Shown here: positions 1 to 5,337 of the stretch, piece by piece
Layout of the letters: every line of letters starts with the position of its first letter
Position numbering within the stretch: position 1 is the first letter of the stretch
Assembly: GCA_947088515.1 (NCBI GenBank)
Contig: CAMUHA010000166.1
Coordinates: 1 to 7,601 of the forward strand
Reading direction: 5' to 3'
Length of the DNA: 7,601 nt
DNA from: an uncultured bacterium
GTDB lineage: Bacteria; Bacillota; Clostridia; Lachnospirales; Lachnospiraceae
Translations under genes and position numbers: made by a program
Notes under the pieces: generated by a model
Seen by the model: only the letters and a program-made list of their open reading frames with translations
Databases searched by the model: none
What the model was told of the DNA's origin: nothing

Positions 1-20
1 AAATCGTACAGGAGGCAATT

Positions 21-1178
21 ATGAGAAATAAAGTTTTGGGATTAGTGGTTGTAACGATGTTGATGGCAGTTGGTATTTGCGGCTGTCAGAAGGCGCCGGA
101 AAGTTCGGATAATGGGGATATTATTCACGCAAAAGATTCTGGAGAGAATGAAGTGTCTGCAATAGTGAATGAGTCTGAAGGTTCAATGGAAAATGATATG
201 CAGGAAATTAACAGTATCATTGGTTTGGGAGATAATGTGATCAGAATTCAGGCACAGATGCCGGACGTTCCACTGGATGTTTATAACATGGCGCTTGGCG
301 AAAATGAGACACTTACAAAAGACGTTTTGAAAGAGTTTTTAGGAAGTGAAACAGGCAATATTAAGGATTTATCAGAGGAAGCGCAAAAGGAAATGGAACA
401 ATCTGAGGCAGAAAATGAGCAAGGAGAAGAGCGGGCAGTATTTTCGGTCTTTGGCAATGCACCTATTTATAAATTATCGGATGAACAAAAGACAGCAAGT
501 TTTTCATGTGGAACAGGTGCATATTATCAAGATGAACTTTTATATGAAAAGTGTGCAGCTATTTATAAATCTGCAGATGAAACTGTGTTAGGGGAAGCAG
601 ATAGTGAAAATATTTATATGGAAACAGAAAAAATATTATTAGAAAAACTTTCAAAAATTGGAATGGCAGAAATTGCTATTTATAAAATTACACAGTATCA
701 ATTCGAAAACGTTACATTTTATGAAATTGAGTTTACTCCATCTTACGAGGGTATGGGGGCTGTACATGAATTTGGCTCTATAACATCAGGGGAAATTTTT
801 CCTTTGGGAAAAGCTTGGATATTTGAGGGAAACATTGTAGATTTAAGTTTAGATGCCTGCCTTGGTAAAGTAAAAACGCAGGAAAAATGCGAAACAGTAT
901 TGTCATGGAGTCAGATTGAAAAGATTTTGGAAACACATCTGACCAGCGGAAAATTAAATGGAAACAATAAAGCGGTTCTGACGGAAGTTGAATTTTTATA
1001 TTATCCAATCTATAAAGAAGATGAAAATAAATTAGAATTGGTTCCTGTATGGCATATTTATACGCCAATGTCTGCGTGGATGGATAATGAAGAATTAGCT
1101 GAAGCATTTGTGGCGAATGGATCTACATGGAGTATTTGTGTGAATGCAGTATCGGGAGCAATAGTTAGGAGTGAGTAA
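21..1178 (+). CDS. Predicted lipoprotein of unknown function
   Basis: A 385-residue protein starting at ATG 21, with AGGAGG at 10-15 and a 5-nt spacer. The N-terminus is a lipoprotein signal peptide: basic MRNK, a hydrophobic stretch at about residues 5-19, then a lipobox ending at Cys22 (I-C-G-C). The mature protein should be lipid-anchored on the outer face of the membrane. Residues 23-60 are a polar linker and about 115-140 are Glu-rich. The C-terminal half (about 215-385) has alternating beta-like stretches and ends in an acidic, Trp-containing segment. I recognise no catalytic motif. It resembles lipoproteins that Lachnospiraceae encode beside ABC-2 permeases (DUF6034-like), but that is from memory and uncertain. 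The next gene, a broken permease, starts one base after the stop, so it was once part of a membrane-export operon. The promoter lies upstream of the window. Confidence 0.8.
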   Translation: MRNKVLGLVVVTMLMAVGICGCQKAPESSDNGDIIHAKDSGENEVSAIVNESEGSMENDMQEINSIIGLGDNVIRIQAQMPDVPLDVYNMALGENETLTKDVLKEFLGSETGNIKDLSEEAQKEMEQSEAENEQGEERAVFSVFGNAPIYKLSDEQKTASFSCGTGAYYQDELLYEKCAAIYKSADETVLGEADSENIYMETEKILLEKLSKIGMAEIAIYKITQYQFENVTFYEIEFTPSYEGMGAVHEFGSITSGEIFPLGKAWIFEGNIVDLSLDACLGKVKTQEKCETVLSWSQIEKILETHLTSGKLNGNNKAVLTEVEFLYYPIYKEDENKLELVPVWHIYTPMSAWMDNEELAEAFVANGSTWSICVNAVSGAIVRSE

Positions 1179-1179
1179 T

Positions 1180-1416
1180 ATGAAAGGATTCTTTTTACAA
1201 GATTTGAAAAGAAGTTTCTTAAACAGAGGTTTATGGGCAGATCTTTTAGCAGTGACATGGATTTTGATGTTTGTGTGTTTTTTTTAGGAAATATGTGGAG
1301 TGGTCCGGTTTATAATTTGGCGATGGAATAATAAAATGTGGGGCATGGCGATTGTCATGTCCTGTATTTTTATTGTTGTAAATGAGAGAAGAATATGGTA
1401 TAATAAAAGAAATTGA
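1180..1416 (+). pseudogene. Remnant of an ABC-2-type permease gene, frameshifted and internally deleted
   Basis: ATG 1180 has a good ribosome site (AGGAG 1167-1171, 8-nt spacer) and follows the lipoprotein stop by one base, so it is a genuine gene start. The frame encodes 35 residues beginning MKGFFLQDLKRSFLNR, a cytosolic lead-in followed by a membrane helix, as in ABC-2 permeases. It stops at TAG 1285-1287, just after an 8-T run (1278-1285). Dropping one T continues the protein as FLGNMWSGPVYNLAME to a stop at 1329-1331. From 1336 the original frame resumes with a hydrophobic helix and a basic tail (ending ERRIWYNKRN, stop 1414-1416), which looks like a permease C-terminus. The middle, probably several hundred residues in an intact relative, is missing. 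The family call is inferred from the N-terminal style and the neighbours. Confidence 0.6.
1376..1404 (+). promoter_or_regulatory. Extended -10 promoter for the kinase/acetyltransferase pair
   Basis: TTGTAA at 1376-1381 (4 of 6 to the -35 consensus), a 17-bp spacer, and a perfect TATAAT at 1399-1404 preceded by TGG at 1396-1398, giving a TGn-extended -10. It lies inside the 3' end of the permease remnant. Transcription would start near 1411 and run through the second remnant into the kinase gene at 1544. Decay of the permease may have created or exposed this promoter. Confidence 0.6.
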
Positions 1417-1436
1417 TATTAGTGGAGGTAAAGAAA

Positions 1437-1492
1437 ATGGTGGCATTCTTACGATTAAGAAATATCTAAGTACATGGAACTATGTTAAATAG
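1437..1492 (+). pseudogene. Start fragment of a second lost gene
   Basis: GGAGG at 1424-1428 with an 8-nt spacer leads to ATG 1437, an excellent start. The frame gives only MVAFLRLRNI before TAA at 1467-1469. A shift of one base after codon 7 continues as KKYLSTWNYVK to TAG at 1490-1492. The combined reading (MVAFLRL then KKYLSTWNYVK) looks like the cytosolic N-terminus of a second membrane permease. It is too short to identify. Its right edge coincides with the left arm of the inverted repeat at 1485-1527, so the gene may have been cut off there. A 36-codon ORF at 1382-1492 shares the same end but has no ribosome site. Confidence 0.4.
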
Positions 1493-1527
1493 TTTTATGT
1501 ACAGACAGGACACTAAAAACTATTTAA
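1485..1527. repeat. Perfect 12-bp inverted repeat in front of the kinase gene
   Basis: Left arm TTAAATAGTTTT (1485-1496) and right arm AAAACTATTTAA (1516-1527) are exact reverse complements around a 19-nt loop. The right arm ends 2 nt before the kinase Shine-Dalgarno AAAGGAG (1529-1535). In RNA it would form a stable AT-rich stem beside the ribosome site. No T-run follows, so it is not an ordinary terminator. It could be a translational control hairpin, an operator, or a scar at a recombination junction. The sequence alone does not decide. Confidence 0.6.
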
Positions 1528-1543
1528 TAAAGGAGAACTTGTA

Positions 1544-2200
1544 ATGATATTTCAGGATAATGTAATCAAAGAGTATTTAAAAAATGTTTATTTTATAACG
1601 GGAACACCTTGTGGCGGAAAGACAACAATTTCACGGGAGTTGGCTAAACGACATAATCTATTAGTTTATGATATTGATGAGCAGTTTTCCCATCATCAAA
1701 AAATTTCTAATTCTGCTTTTCAACCATCAATGAACAAAGTTTTTAAAGATGCAGATGAGTTTTTTGGGCGTACTGTAGAGGAATATAAAGAATGGCTGAT
1801 TGATAACACAAGAGAACAATTGGATTTTGTACTGTTGGATTTAATTCGTCTTTCACAAAATAAAATTGTATTGTGTGACTGCCATTTGACAGTGGAAGAA
1901 GCTGAAAAATTTACAGAAGCATCTCGAATAGTGTTTTTGATAAAAGAACCATCAAATTTAATTGAAGACTACTGTGACCGACCCGACCATCAAGGATTTA
2001 GTGAATTTATTAACAGTGCGTCTGATATTGAAAAAGCAAAGGCGACATGTAATGCAACCTTAAAAACTCTCAATGAGAAAAGATGCAATGATATCAAGAA
2101 CAGTAACTATTTGTGGATTGAAAGAACTGCAAACAGTACAATTAAGGATACTGTAAAAAAAGTAGAGCAATACTTTGGTTTTGCAAAAAAAAGATTTTAA
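1544..2200 (+). CDS. Small P-loop NTPase / kinase-like protein
   Basis: A 218-residue protein with ATG 1544 preceded by AAAGGAG (1529-1535, 8-nt spacer). A short N-terminal extension leads to a beta strand and Walker A loop GTPCGGKTT (residues 20-28, Lys26). YDID follows at 42-45, with acidic residues where shikimate, nucleoside and other small-molecule kinases bind substrate. A hydrophobic strand at about 107-112 (KIVLCD) and another at about 127-132 (RIVFLIKEP) fit the core of the NMP-kinase/AAA P-loop fold. The length suits a small-molecule kinase, but the substrate cannot be read. Shikimate kinase proper is shorter and I do not claim it. The GNAT gene starts one base after the stop, so the two are probably translated together. 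The region looks more AT-rich than the genes from 3485 on, which may point to transfer. Confidence 0.8.
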   Translation: MIFQDNVIKEYLKNVYFITGTPCGGKTTISRELAKRHNLLVYDIDEQFSHHQKISNSAFQPSMNKVFKDADEFFGRTVEEYKEWLIDNTREQLDFVLLDLIRLSQNKIVLCDCHLTVEEAEKFTEASRIVFLIKEPSNLIEDYCDRPDHQGFSEFINSASDIEKAKATCNATLKTLNEKRCNDIKNSNYLWIERTANSTIKDTVKKVEQYFGFAKKRF

Positions 2201-2201
2201 C

Positions 2202-2654
2202 ATGGGTACATTAGAGATAAGGAAAGTTGATAGAGATACTGATTTGGCAGACAAACTAATTCATTTTGTTGAAAACTTTTCTTGGGAAGCAGCAAAAGAG
2301 CATATTTTATGGACGCTTCGCACATGGGAATTTTCTGATTGGGAAACTGTATTTGTAGCAATGGCAGATGGTCAAATTGTTGGAATGGCTTCTATCATGA
2401 AATCAGACTATTATCCATTACCTGAAATATATCCATGGATTTCAAGTGTGTTTGTGACAGAAGAATATCGTGGATGCAGAATTAGTGAAAAGCTAATTAA
2501 TTTTGCGAACGTATATGCAAAGGAAGCTGGTTTTATTAGAACATATATCCCATCAGAACATATTGGTTTGTACGAAAAATATGGGTATCATTATCTCAAA
2601 GATATTGTTAATTTTGGGAATGGAACAGACCGATTGTATGTTAAAGAATTATGA
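2202..2654 (+). CDS. GNAT-family N-acetyltransferase
   Basis: This should transfer an acetyl group from acetyl-CoA to an amine; the substrate is unknown. I chose ATG 2202 (150 residues) over TTG 2175, because 2202 gives the usual GNAT opening (MGTLEIRKVDRDTD) and follows the kinase stop by one base. There is no strong ribosome site, which suits coupling to the kinase. Fold marks: strand FVAMADGQIVGMASI (about 51-65), strand WISSVFVTEEY (79-89), and acetyl-CoA loop YRGCRISEKLI (89-99). This is motif A (R-x-x-G-x-A/G) in a variant form, with Cys92 inside the loop and Ile where Gly/Ala is common. Near the end, IGLYEKYGY (121-129) holds the usual catalytic or binding Tyr. Length is normal for a single-domain GNAT. 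Confidence 0.9.
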   Translation: MGTLEIRKVDRDTDLADKLIHFVENFSWEAAKEHILWTLRTWEFSDWETVFVAMADGQIVGMASIMKSDYYPLPEIYPWISSVFVTEEYRGCRISEKLINFANVYAKEAGFIRTYIPSEHIGLYEKYGYHYLKDIVNFGNGTDRLYVKEL

Positions 2655-2715
2655 CTATAAAAGGGATATAGTAACCTTTAATTTTGTCAACCGCTTGTCT
2701 ATCAAAAGTAGATGA

Positions 2716-2909
2716 GAATATGAAAAACAAGCTATTGAATTTTCCCATGCAGAGATAGTAGAGATGCAGCGGTCTGTATGGGTACAATGAACGTTGTATG
2801 GCCTGTTGATTCTGCACTTTATTTAATCATATTAAGTAAAGGACGGGATGAATTGTGTGAATGCTTTTATCTTTCTTATGATACAATTCGTAAAATAATA
2901 AAAAGATAA
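2716..2909 (+). pseudogene. Frameshifted fragment of an unidentified small protein
   Basis: Two overlapping frames read like one protein. The first (2716-2790) gives EYEKQAIEFSHAEIVEMQRS and then soon stops. The second, open to TAA 2907-2909, gives MGTMNVVWPVDSALYLIILS from ATG 2778 and ends in a Cys-containing helix and a basic tail (DTIRKIIKR). Adding one base near 2776 joins them into a protein of about 64 residues. No ribosome site precedes either part. An intrinsic terminator follows within 10 nt, as expected at a real gene end. I do not recognise the family. It could alternatively be an intact short ORF from 2778 or 2787, without a good ribosome site. Confidence 0.35.
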
Positions 2910-2915
2910 TTTACA

Positions 2916-2948
2916 GGGCTTTATCCTAAAAGGGTAAAGTCCTTTTTT
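2916..2948 (+). terminator. Intrinsic terminator ending the kinase/acetyltransferase transcript
   Basis: Stem GGGCTTTATCC (2916-2926) pairs with GGGTAAAGTCC (2932-2942): 11 pairs including two G-U, with a 5-nt loop TAAAA. Six T follow at 2943-2948. This is a textbook rho-independent terminator in the plus direction. Confidence 0.85.
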
Positions 2949-3219
2949 CTCTATCTGAAAATCCTACAATGATGTTGACGGTCATCAGGTCTGTTATGTC
3001 AATTATCAGTGCAATCCTGCTAACTGCGTCGCTATTCCTATTGCCGGTTACAATGAACGGCTGAGGGTTAACAATACTTAATCACCCTAATGGCATACAA
3101 GTAATTGTAACCTTATTGTATGTTTTTCACACGAACCAACGGTTGGATTGGGGAGATTCAACCATTGGTTGGGAAGCCTTTTTGTCGTTTTATGTACTAT
3201 TTTAGCATATGTGAAAAAC
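2949..3219 (+). other. Gene-poor stretch with nested inverted repeats and possible gene scraps
   Basis: No supported gene. Two overlapping frames are open but neither has a ribosome site. One (2959-3081) gives a Cys-containing reading (NDVDGHQVCYVNYQC...). The other (2969-3064) gives a hydrophobic 31-codon ORF. Inverted repeats: GGTTACAAT 3046-3054 with ATTGTAACC 3104-3112; CATACAA 3094-3100 with TTGTATG 3116-3122, followed by TTTTT, which could act as a weak terminator; GTTTTTCACA 3122-3131 with TGTGAAAAAC 3210-3219. Inside the last pair is a separate hairpin at 3136-3168 (11 pairs, one mismatch, 9-nt loop). Several of these compete for the same bases. Confidence 0.45.
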
Positions 3220-3249
3220 TTGATTGTGATTTTGCAGACCTGGTAAATT
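3220..3249 (+). promoter_or_regulatory. Possible extended -10 promoter for the 32-codon ORF
   Basis: TTGATT at 3220-3225, an 18-bp spacer, and TAAATT at 3244-3249 preceded by TGG (3241-3243). Each hexamer matches consensus at 4 of 6 positions, with the TGn extension adding support. The start point would be near 3256, just upstream of the ribosome site at 3262-3267. Confidence 0.4.
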
Positions 3250-3279
3250 ATTAAAAAACGCGGGAGGAAGCTGATAAGG

Positions 3280-3378
3280 ATGGGAAACTATAAGATTGGT
3301 GATGTTGGAATCAATAATTATTGTGGAGACATTATCTGTGGTGGCGGAAACACCGGCGCCATATGGAAATGGGGATGA
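3280..3378 (+). CDS. Unrecognised 32-residue peptide, Gly- and aromatic-rich at its C-terminus
   Basis: ATG 3280 to TGA 3376-3378. GGGAGG at 3262-3267 lies 12 nt upstream, somewhat far but usable. The peptide begins MGNYKIGDVGINNY and ends CGDIICGGGNTGAIWKWG: two Cys, a Gly cluster and a W-K-W end. It has no membrane helix and no typical secretion leader. The short polar first half followed by a Cys/Gly/Trp-rich end recalls precursor peptides of modified natural products, but no modifying enzyme lies nearby and no leader motif is recognisable. It could equally be the 5' scrap of a larger decayed gene. A promoter-like sequence lies upstream and a large hairpin downstream (3426-3475), so it could be a complete transcription unit. 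Confidence 0.4.
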   Translation: MGNYKIGDVGINNYCGDIICGGGNTGAIWKWG

Positions 3379-3425
3379 AAAACGTGACTAATTGCCTGAA
3401 AGTAGTTGTAAAGATTGGATTCTTC

Positions 3426-3475
3426 CAAGAACAAACAGCGCCTGTTGGTGTGAACAGCGACACGGTTTGTTCTTG
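3426..3475. repeat. Long hairpin between convergent genes
   Basis: Outer stem CAAGAACAAAC (3426-3436) pairs perfectly with GTTTGTTCTTG (3465-3475), 11 bp. Inside, CTGTT (3441-3445) can pair with AACAG (3452-3456), and flanking CG pairs continue past a bulge. It sits 10 bases beyond the end of the minus-strand carboxypeptidase gene and about 47 bases beyond the 32-codon ORF. Neither strand has a T-run after it, so it is not a standard intrinsic terminator, though its position between convergent genes fits transcription ending or 3'-end protection. Confidence 0.6.
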
Positions 3476-3484
3476 AGGCTTAGA

Positions 3485-4387
3485 TTATGGGGCAATAATA
3501 ATCCATTCTCCATTTTGCAGTTCATATGATGTTGCATCCTGCACAGGCTGTTTTTGAGAATGTGATTCCTGCGAAACCTGCTTTTGCGGGCTTTGCGCAT
3601 TTGGACTTTGGTTTTCTGGGTTTTCCAGGTATTCTTCCAGACAAATCCCACGCTTGTGGATTTCTGCCGCCGCTTCTTTTCCAACATAGCGATAGTGCCA
3701 TACCTCTTCGGCCACATTGGTAATGTGTGTTTTGTTACCAGGGTAGCGGAAGATAAAACCGTATTTGTAGCTGTTTTCCTGGAGCCAGAAGTAAATGTCG
3801 TAAGTAGCCCCATTGATGTCCACAGCAAGTCCTAATTGATGTTCACTCATGCCAGGCTCGGCCACCCACTGCCGTGCCAGTTCTATGGCTTCGTTTTCAG
3901 AGTACCCCTGCTTTTTATATTTTTTGATTTTGTCATCATACAGTCTTTGTTGTTTTTTAGGGGTTCGATAGCCGGAAACAACAATAGGCTCTAATTCGTC
4001 AGCGTCATTCAGCATTTCCATGAGCGGCTCATAGATCCGCGCATCTATTTTTTCACCGCCAGGTACATCAATCAGGTCGATTGGAGGGTCCATGTAATTT
4101 TCAGGGAGTGGATTTTGGCTGTTTACCAGGGTAAGATACCAGGGACTGTCAGTGTCTGTTTTTACTGACTGCCCTGCGTCATTTTGGAAATCATCCGTTT
4201 CAGTCACCGGATTTTCCGGTATTATTTCATCAGGAACGCTTTCCTTACCAAAAATGTTGCCGGTAATGGATATAAGGACTGCAAGGCAGCCGGTTATAAG
4301 AACAACGTGCGGAAGAAGACGGAAACACATTCGATGTTTCTTACGTATTTTGTGTCGGCGGATGAGAATGTTTTTTTGTTCGTTCAT
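3485..4387 (-). CDS. VanY-type D-alanyl-D-alanine carboxypeptidase (peptidase M15), membrane-anchored
   Basis: A zinc peptidase expected to remove the terminal D-Ala from peptidoglycan stem peptides outside the cell. With the start at ATG 4387 it has 300 residues. The ribosome site CTCCTTT (4400-4406 on the plus strand) is 12 nt away, while the further TTG codons at 4399 and 4396 are too close to it. A basic N-terminus (about 10-20) is followed by one membrane helix (about 23-46), so it is a signal-anchored outside-facing enzyme. A linker runs to about residue 80. The M15 domain shows SGYRT (138-142), S-E-H-Q-L-G-L-A-V-D (181-190; zinc ligands His183 and Asp190) and E-V-W-H (228-231; Glu228 catalytic, His231 ligand). 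All key residues are present. The tail at 258-290 is Gln/Ser-rich. VanY acts in vancomycin resistance, but no van ligase or VanS/VanR is here, so a housekeeping wall-trimming role is more likely. Confidence 0.93.
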   Translation of the reverse strand: MNEQKNILIRRHKIRKKHRMCFRLLPHVVLITGCLAVLISITGNIFGKESVPDEIIPENPVTETDDFQNDAGQSVKTDTDSPWYLTLVNSQNPLPENYMDPPIDLIDVPGGEKIDARIYEPLMEMLNDADELEPIVVSGYRTPKKQQRLYDDKIKKYKKQGYSENEAIELARQWVAEPGMSEHQLGLAVDINGATYDIYFWLQENSYKYGFIFRYPGNKTHITNVAEEVWHYRYVGKEAAAEIHKRGICLEEYLENPENQSPNAQSPQKQVSQESHSQKQPVQDATSYELQNGEWIIIAP

Positions 4388-4421
4388 GGAAATCAACAAC
4401 TCCTTTCATAAAGCATATCAA

Positions 4422-4462
4422 AAAGCCCTTGTACAGTAATGATTTTACCGGACAAGGGCTTT
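4422..4462 (-). terminator. Terminator-like hairpin in the leader of the carboxypeptidase gene
   Basis: AAAGCCCTTGT (4422-4432) and ACAAGGGCTTT (4452-4462) are perfect 11-bp arms around a 19-nt loop, which itself has a short GTAA/TTAC pairing. On the minus strand the stem runs into TTTTT (4424-4420) and then, 13 nt on, the carboxypeptidase ribosome site. No gene ends just upstream on the minus strand, so it may attenuate the carboxypeptidase transcript. In the plus direction it is followed by TTTCTAATTTT and could also block antisense transcription. Confidence 0.55.
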
Positions 4463-4634
4463 CTAATTTTAAATTTTAAAGTGTTATTTTCCTAAGAAAA
4501 AATGAAGATATGATAATTATTAAACTATTGTTTATTCATTTTTCCGCTAAAAACCAAAAATCTTACACTCCTTGACGCTTCCTTCATTTGTACGGTACGT
4601 TTTGAAAATTTATTTCTGTGATTTAGAGAAAAAT
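4463..4634. other. AT-rich intergenic region between divergent genes
   Basis: No gene is supported. It must hold the minus-strand promoter of the carboxypeptidase gene, but I could not settle on a convincing -35/-10 pair. A 9-bp inverted repeat, AAAAATGAA (4498-4506) with TTCATTTTT (4535-4543), brackets a very AT-rich segment. A GTAC-rich stretch lies at about 4590-4600. Confidence 0.35.
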
Positions 4635-4665
4635 TTGTAAAAACAGGTCATATAGATGTTATAAT
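4635..4665 (+). promoter_or_regulatory. Extended -10 promoter for the ybaK-methyltransferase operon
   Basis: A perfect TATAAT at 4660-4665 is preceded by TGT (4657-4659), giving a TGn-extended -10. The best -35 is TTGTAA at 4635-4640, but its 19-bp spacer is long, so the extended -10 probably carries the activity. Transcription would start near 4672, about 30 nt before the small ORF at 4704. Confidence 0.55.
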
Positions 4666-4703
4666 AAGTGTTGGAAACATTTTTACTATACAAAGAGCTT
4701 ACC

Positions 4704-4820
4704 ATGTTCTTGGTAAATACTAATGTTGAAGGAACTATCATTAGAGCAATGGGCAATGTAAAAGCGGCAGACAATCCACTGGAAATGATGGATATATTGT
4801 TGCAGGAAGGCAAGAGATGA
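4704..4820 (+). CDS. Small ORF (38 aa) overlapping the start of ybaK
   Basis: ATG 4704 to TGA 4818-4820, with AAAGAG (4692-4697) as a weak ribosome site 6 nt upstream. Its stop overlaps the ybaK start as ATGA, the classic arrangement for coupled translation. The product begins MFLVNTNVEGTIIRAMGN and ends in an amphipathic helix (PLEMMDILLQEGKR). The frame stays open upstream to 4668, so it may be the C-terminal remnant of a longer ancestor now read from an internal Met. I do not recognise a family. It may make a small protein, or serve mainly to carry ribosomes into ybaK. Confidence 0.45.
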   Translation: MFLVNTNVEGTIIRAMGNVKAADNPLEMMDILLQEGKR

Positions 4821-5302
4821 AAAACAATGATAAGACCAATGTGATGCGCATACTGGATGCAAAAAAAATATCTTATATAAGCCATACTTATGAACCAGAT
4901 GCGTCTATGAGCGGGGAAGAGATTGCTGCAATTCTTGGTGAAGATGCAGACAAGGTATTTAAAACGCTCATGACACAGGGAAAGTCCGGATGGTATTATG
5001 TTTTTGTGGTTCCGGTAAAGGAAGAGCTGGATTTGAAGAAAGCCGCAAAAGCAGCCGGAGAGAAAGCCGTTGTCATGATAAAGCAGAAGGAGCTGTTACC
5101 GCTTACAGGTTATGTTCATGGCGGCTGTTCGCCTGTTGGGATGAAGAAAGCATTTCCCACCTTTATTCATGAAACGGCGAAGCAGTATGGAGAAATGTTT
5201 GTCAGTGCGGGGAAGGTTGGATTCCAGATAGAGTTATCGCCGGATGATTTGGCCCGGACTGTAGGATGCGGATTTGCGGATATTGTATCAGAGAACTTAT
5301 AG
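4817..5302 (+). CDS. ybaK: Cys-tRNA(Pro) deacylase, YbaK/EbsC family
   Basis: A trans-editing enzyme that hydrolyses Cys-tRNA(Pro) formed when prolyl-tRNA synthetase mischarges cysteine. It acts in the cytosol. 161 residues, the usual size for the stand-alone family. The conserved VFKTL carries the key Lys49, and GYVHGGCSPVGMKK (98-111) is the family signature loop. A second glycine-rich turn, RTVGCGFADI (147-156), also fits. The start ATG 4817 overlaps the stop of the preceding small ORF, with AGGAAGG-like bases at 4804-4810 as ribosome site. The methyltransferase begins 35 nt after its stop on the same strand, so they probably share a transcript. The two functions are not obviously linked. 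Confidence 0.95.
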   Translation: MKNNDKTNVMRILDAKKISYISHTYEPDASMSGEEIAAILGEDADKVFKTLMTQGKSGWYYVFVVPVKEELDLKKAAKAAGEKAVVMIKQKELLPLTGYVHGGCSPVGMKKAFPTFIHETAKQYGEMFVSAGKVGFQIELSPDDLARTVGCGFADIVSENL

Positions 5303-5337
5303 TTAACGTTGTAAAGGGAAATACCTGGGAGGTAAAA

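Noticed and set aside
1382..1492. 36-codon ORF overlapping the permease remnant
   Set aside because: It begins at or before the predicted transcription start, has no ribosome site, and is better explained by the remnant starting at 1437.
2175..2201. TTG start giving the acetyltransferase nine extra residues
   Set aside because: The extension overlaps the kinase, adds nothing typical of GNAT proteins, and ATG 2202 gives the expected N-terminus.
2969..3064. Hydrophobic 31-codon ORF resembling a small membrane peptide or toxin
   Set aside because: No ribosome site or promoter was found, and an overlapping frame is equally open, so coding is not supported.
3388..3828. Minus-strand 146-codon frame overlapping the carboxypeptidase gene
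   Set aside because: It lies in another frame of a gene with all M15 catalytic residues in place, is rich in Arg, Lys and Ser in a way typical of shadow frames, and has no ribosome site.
3526..3835. Plus-strand frames opposite the carboxypeptidase gene
   Set aside because: Antisense shadows with no ribosome site or recognisable domain.
3485..4387. Reading the VanY-type gene as part of a vancomycin-resistance cluster
   Set aside because: No D-Ala-D-Lac or D-Ala-D-Ser ligase, VanH, VanX or VanR/VanS gene is in the window; M15 carboxypeptidases are common in Firmicutes without resistance clusters.
4388..4399. TTG starts giving the carboxypeptidase up to four more residues
   Set aside because: They lie 0-3 nt from the Shine-Dalgarno, too close for initiation; ATG 4387 is better placed.
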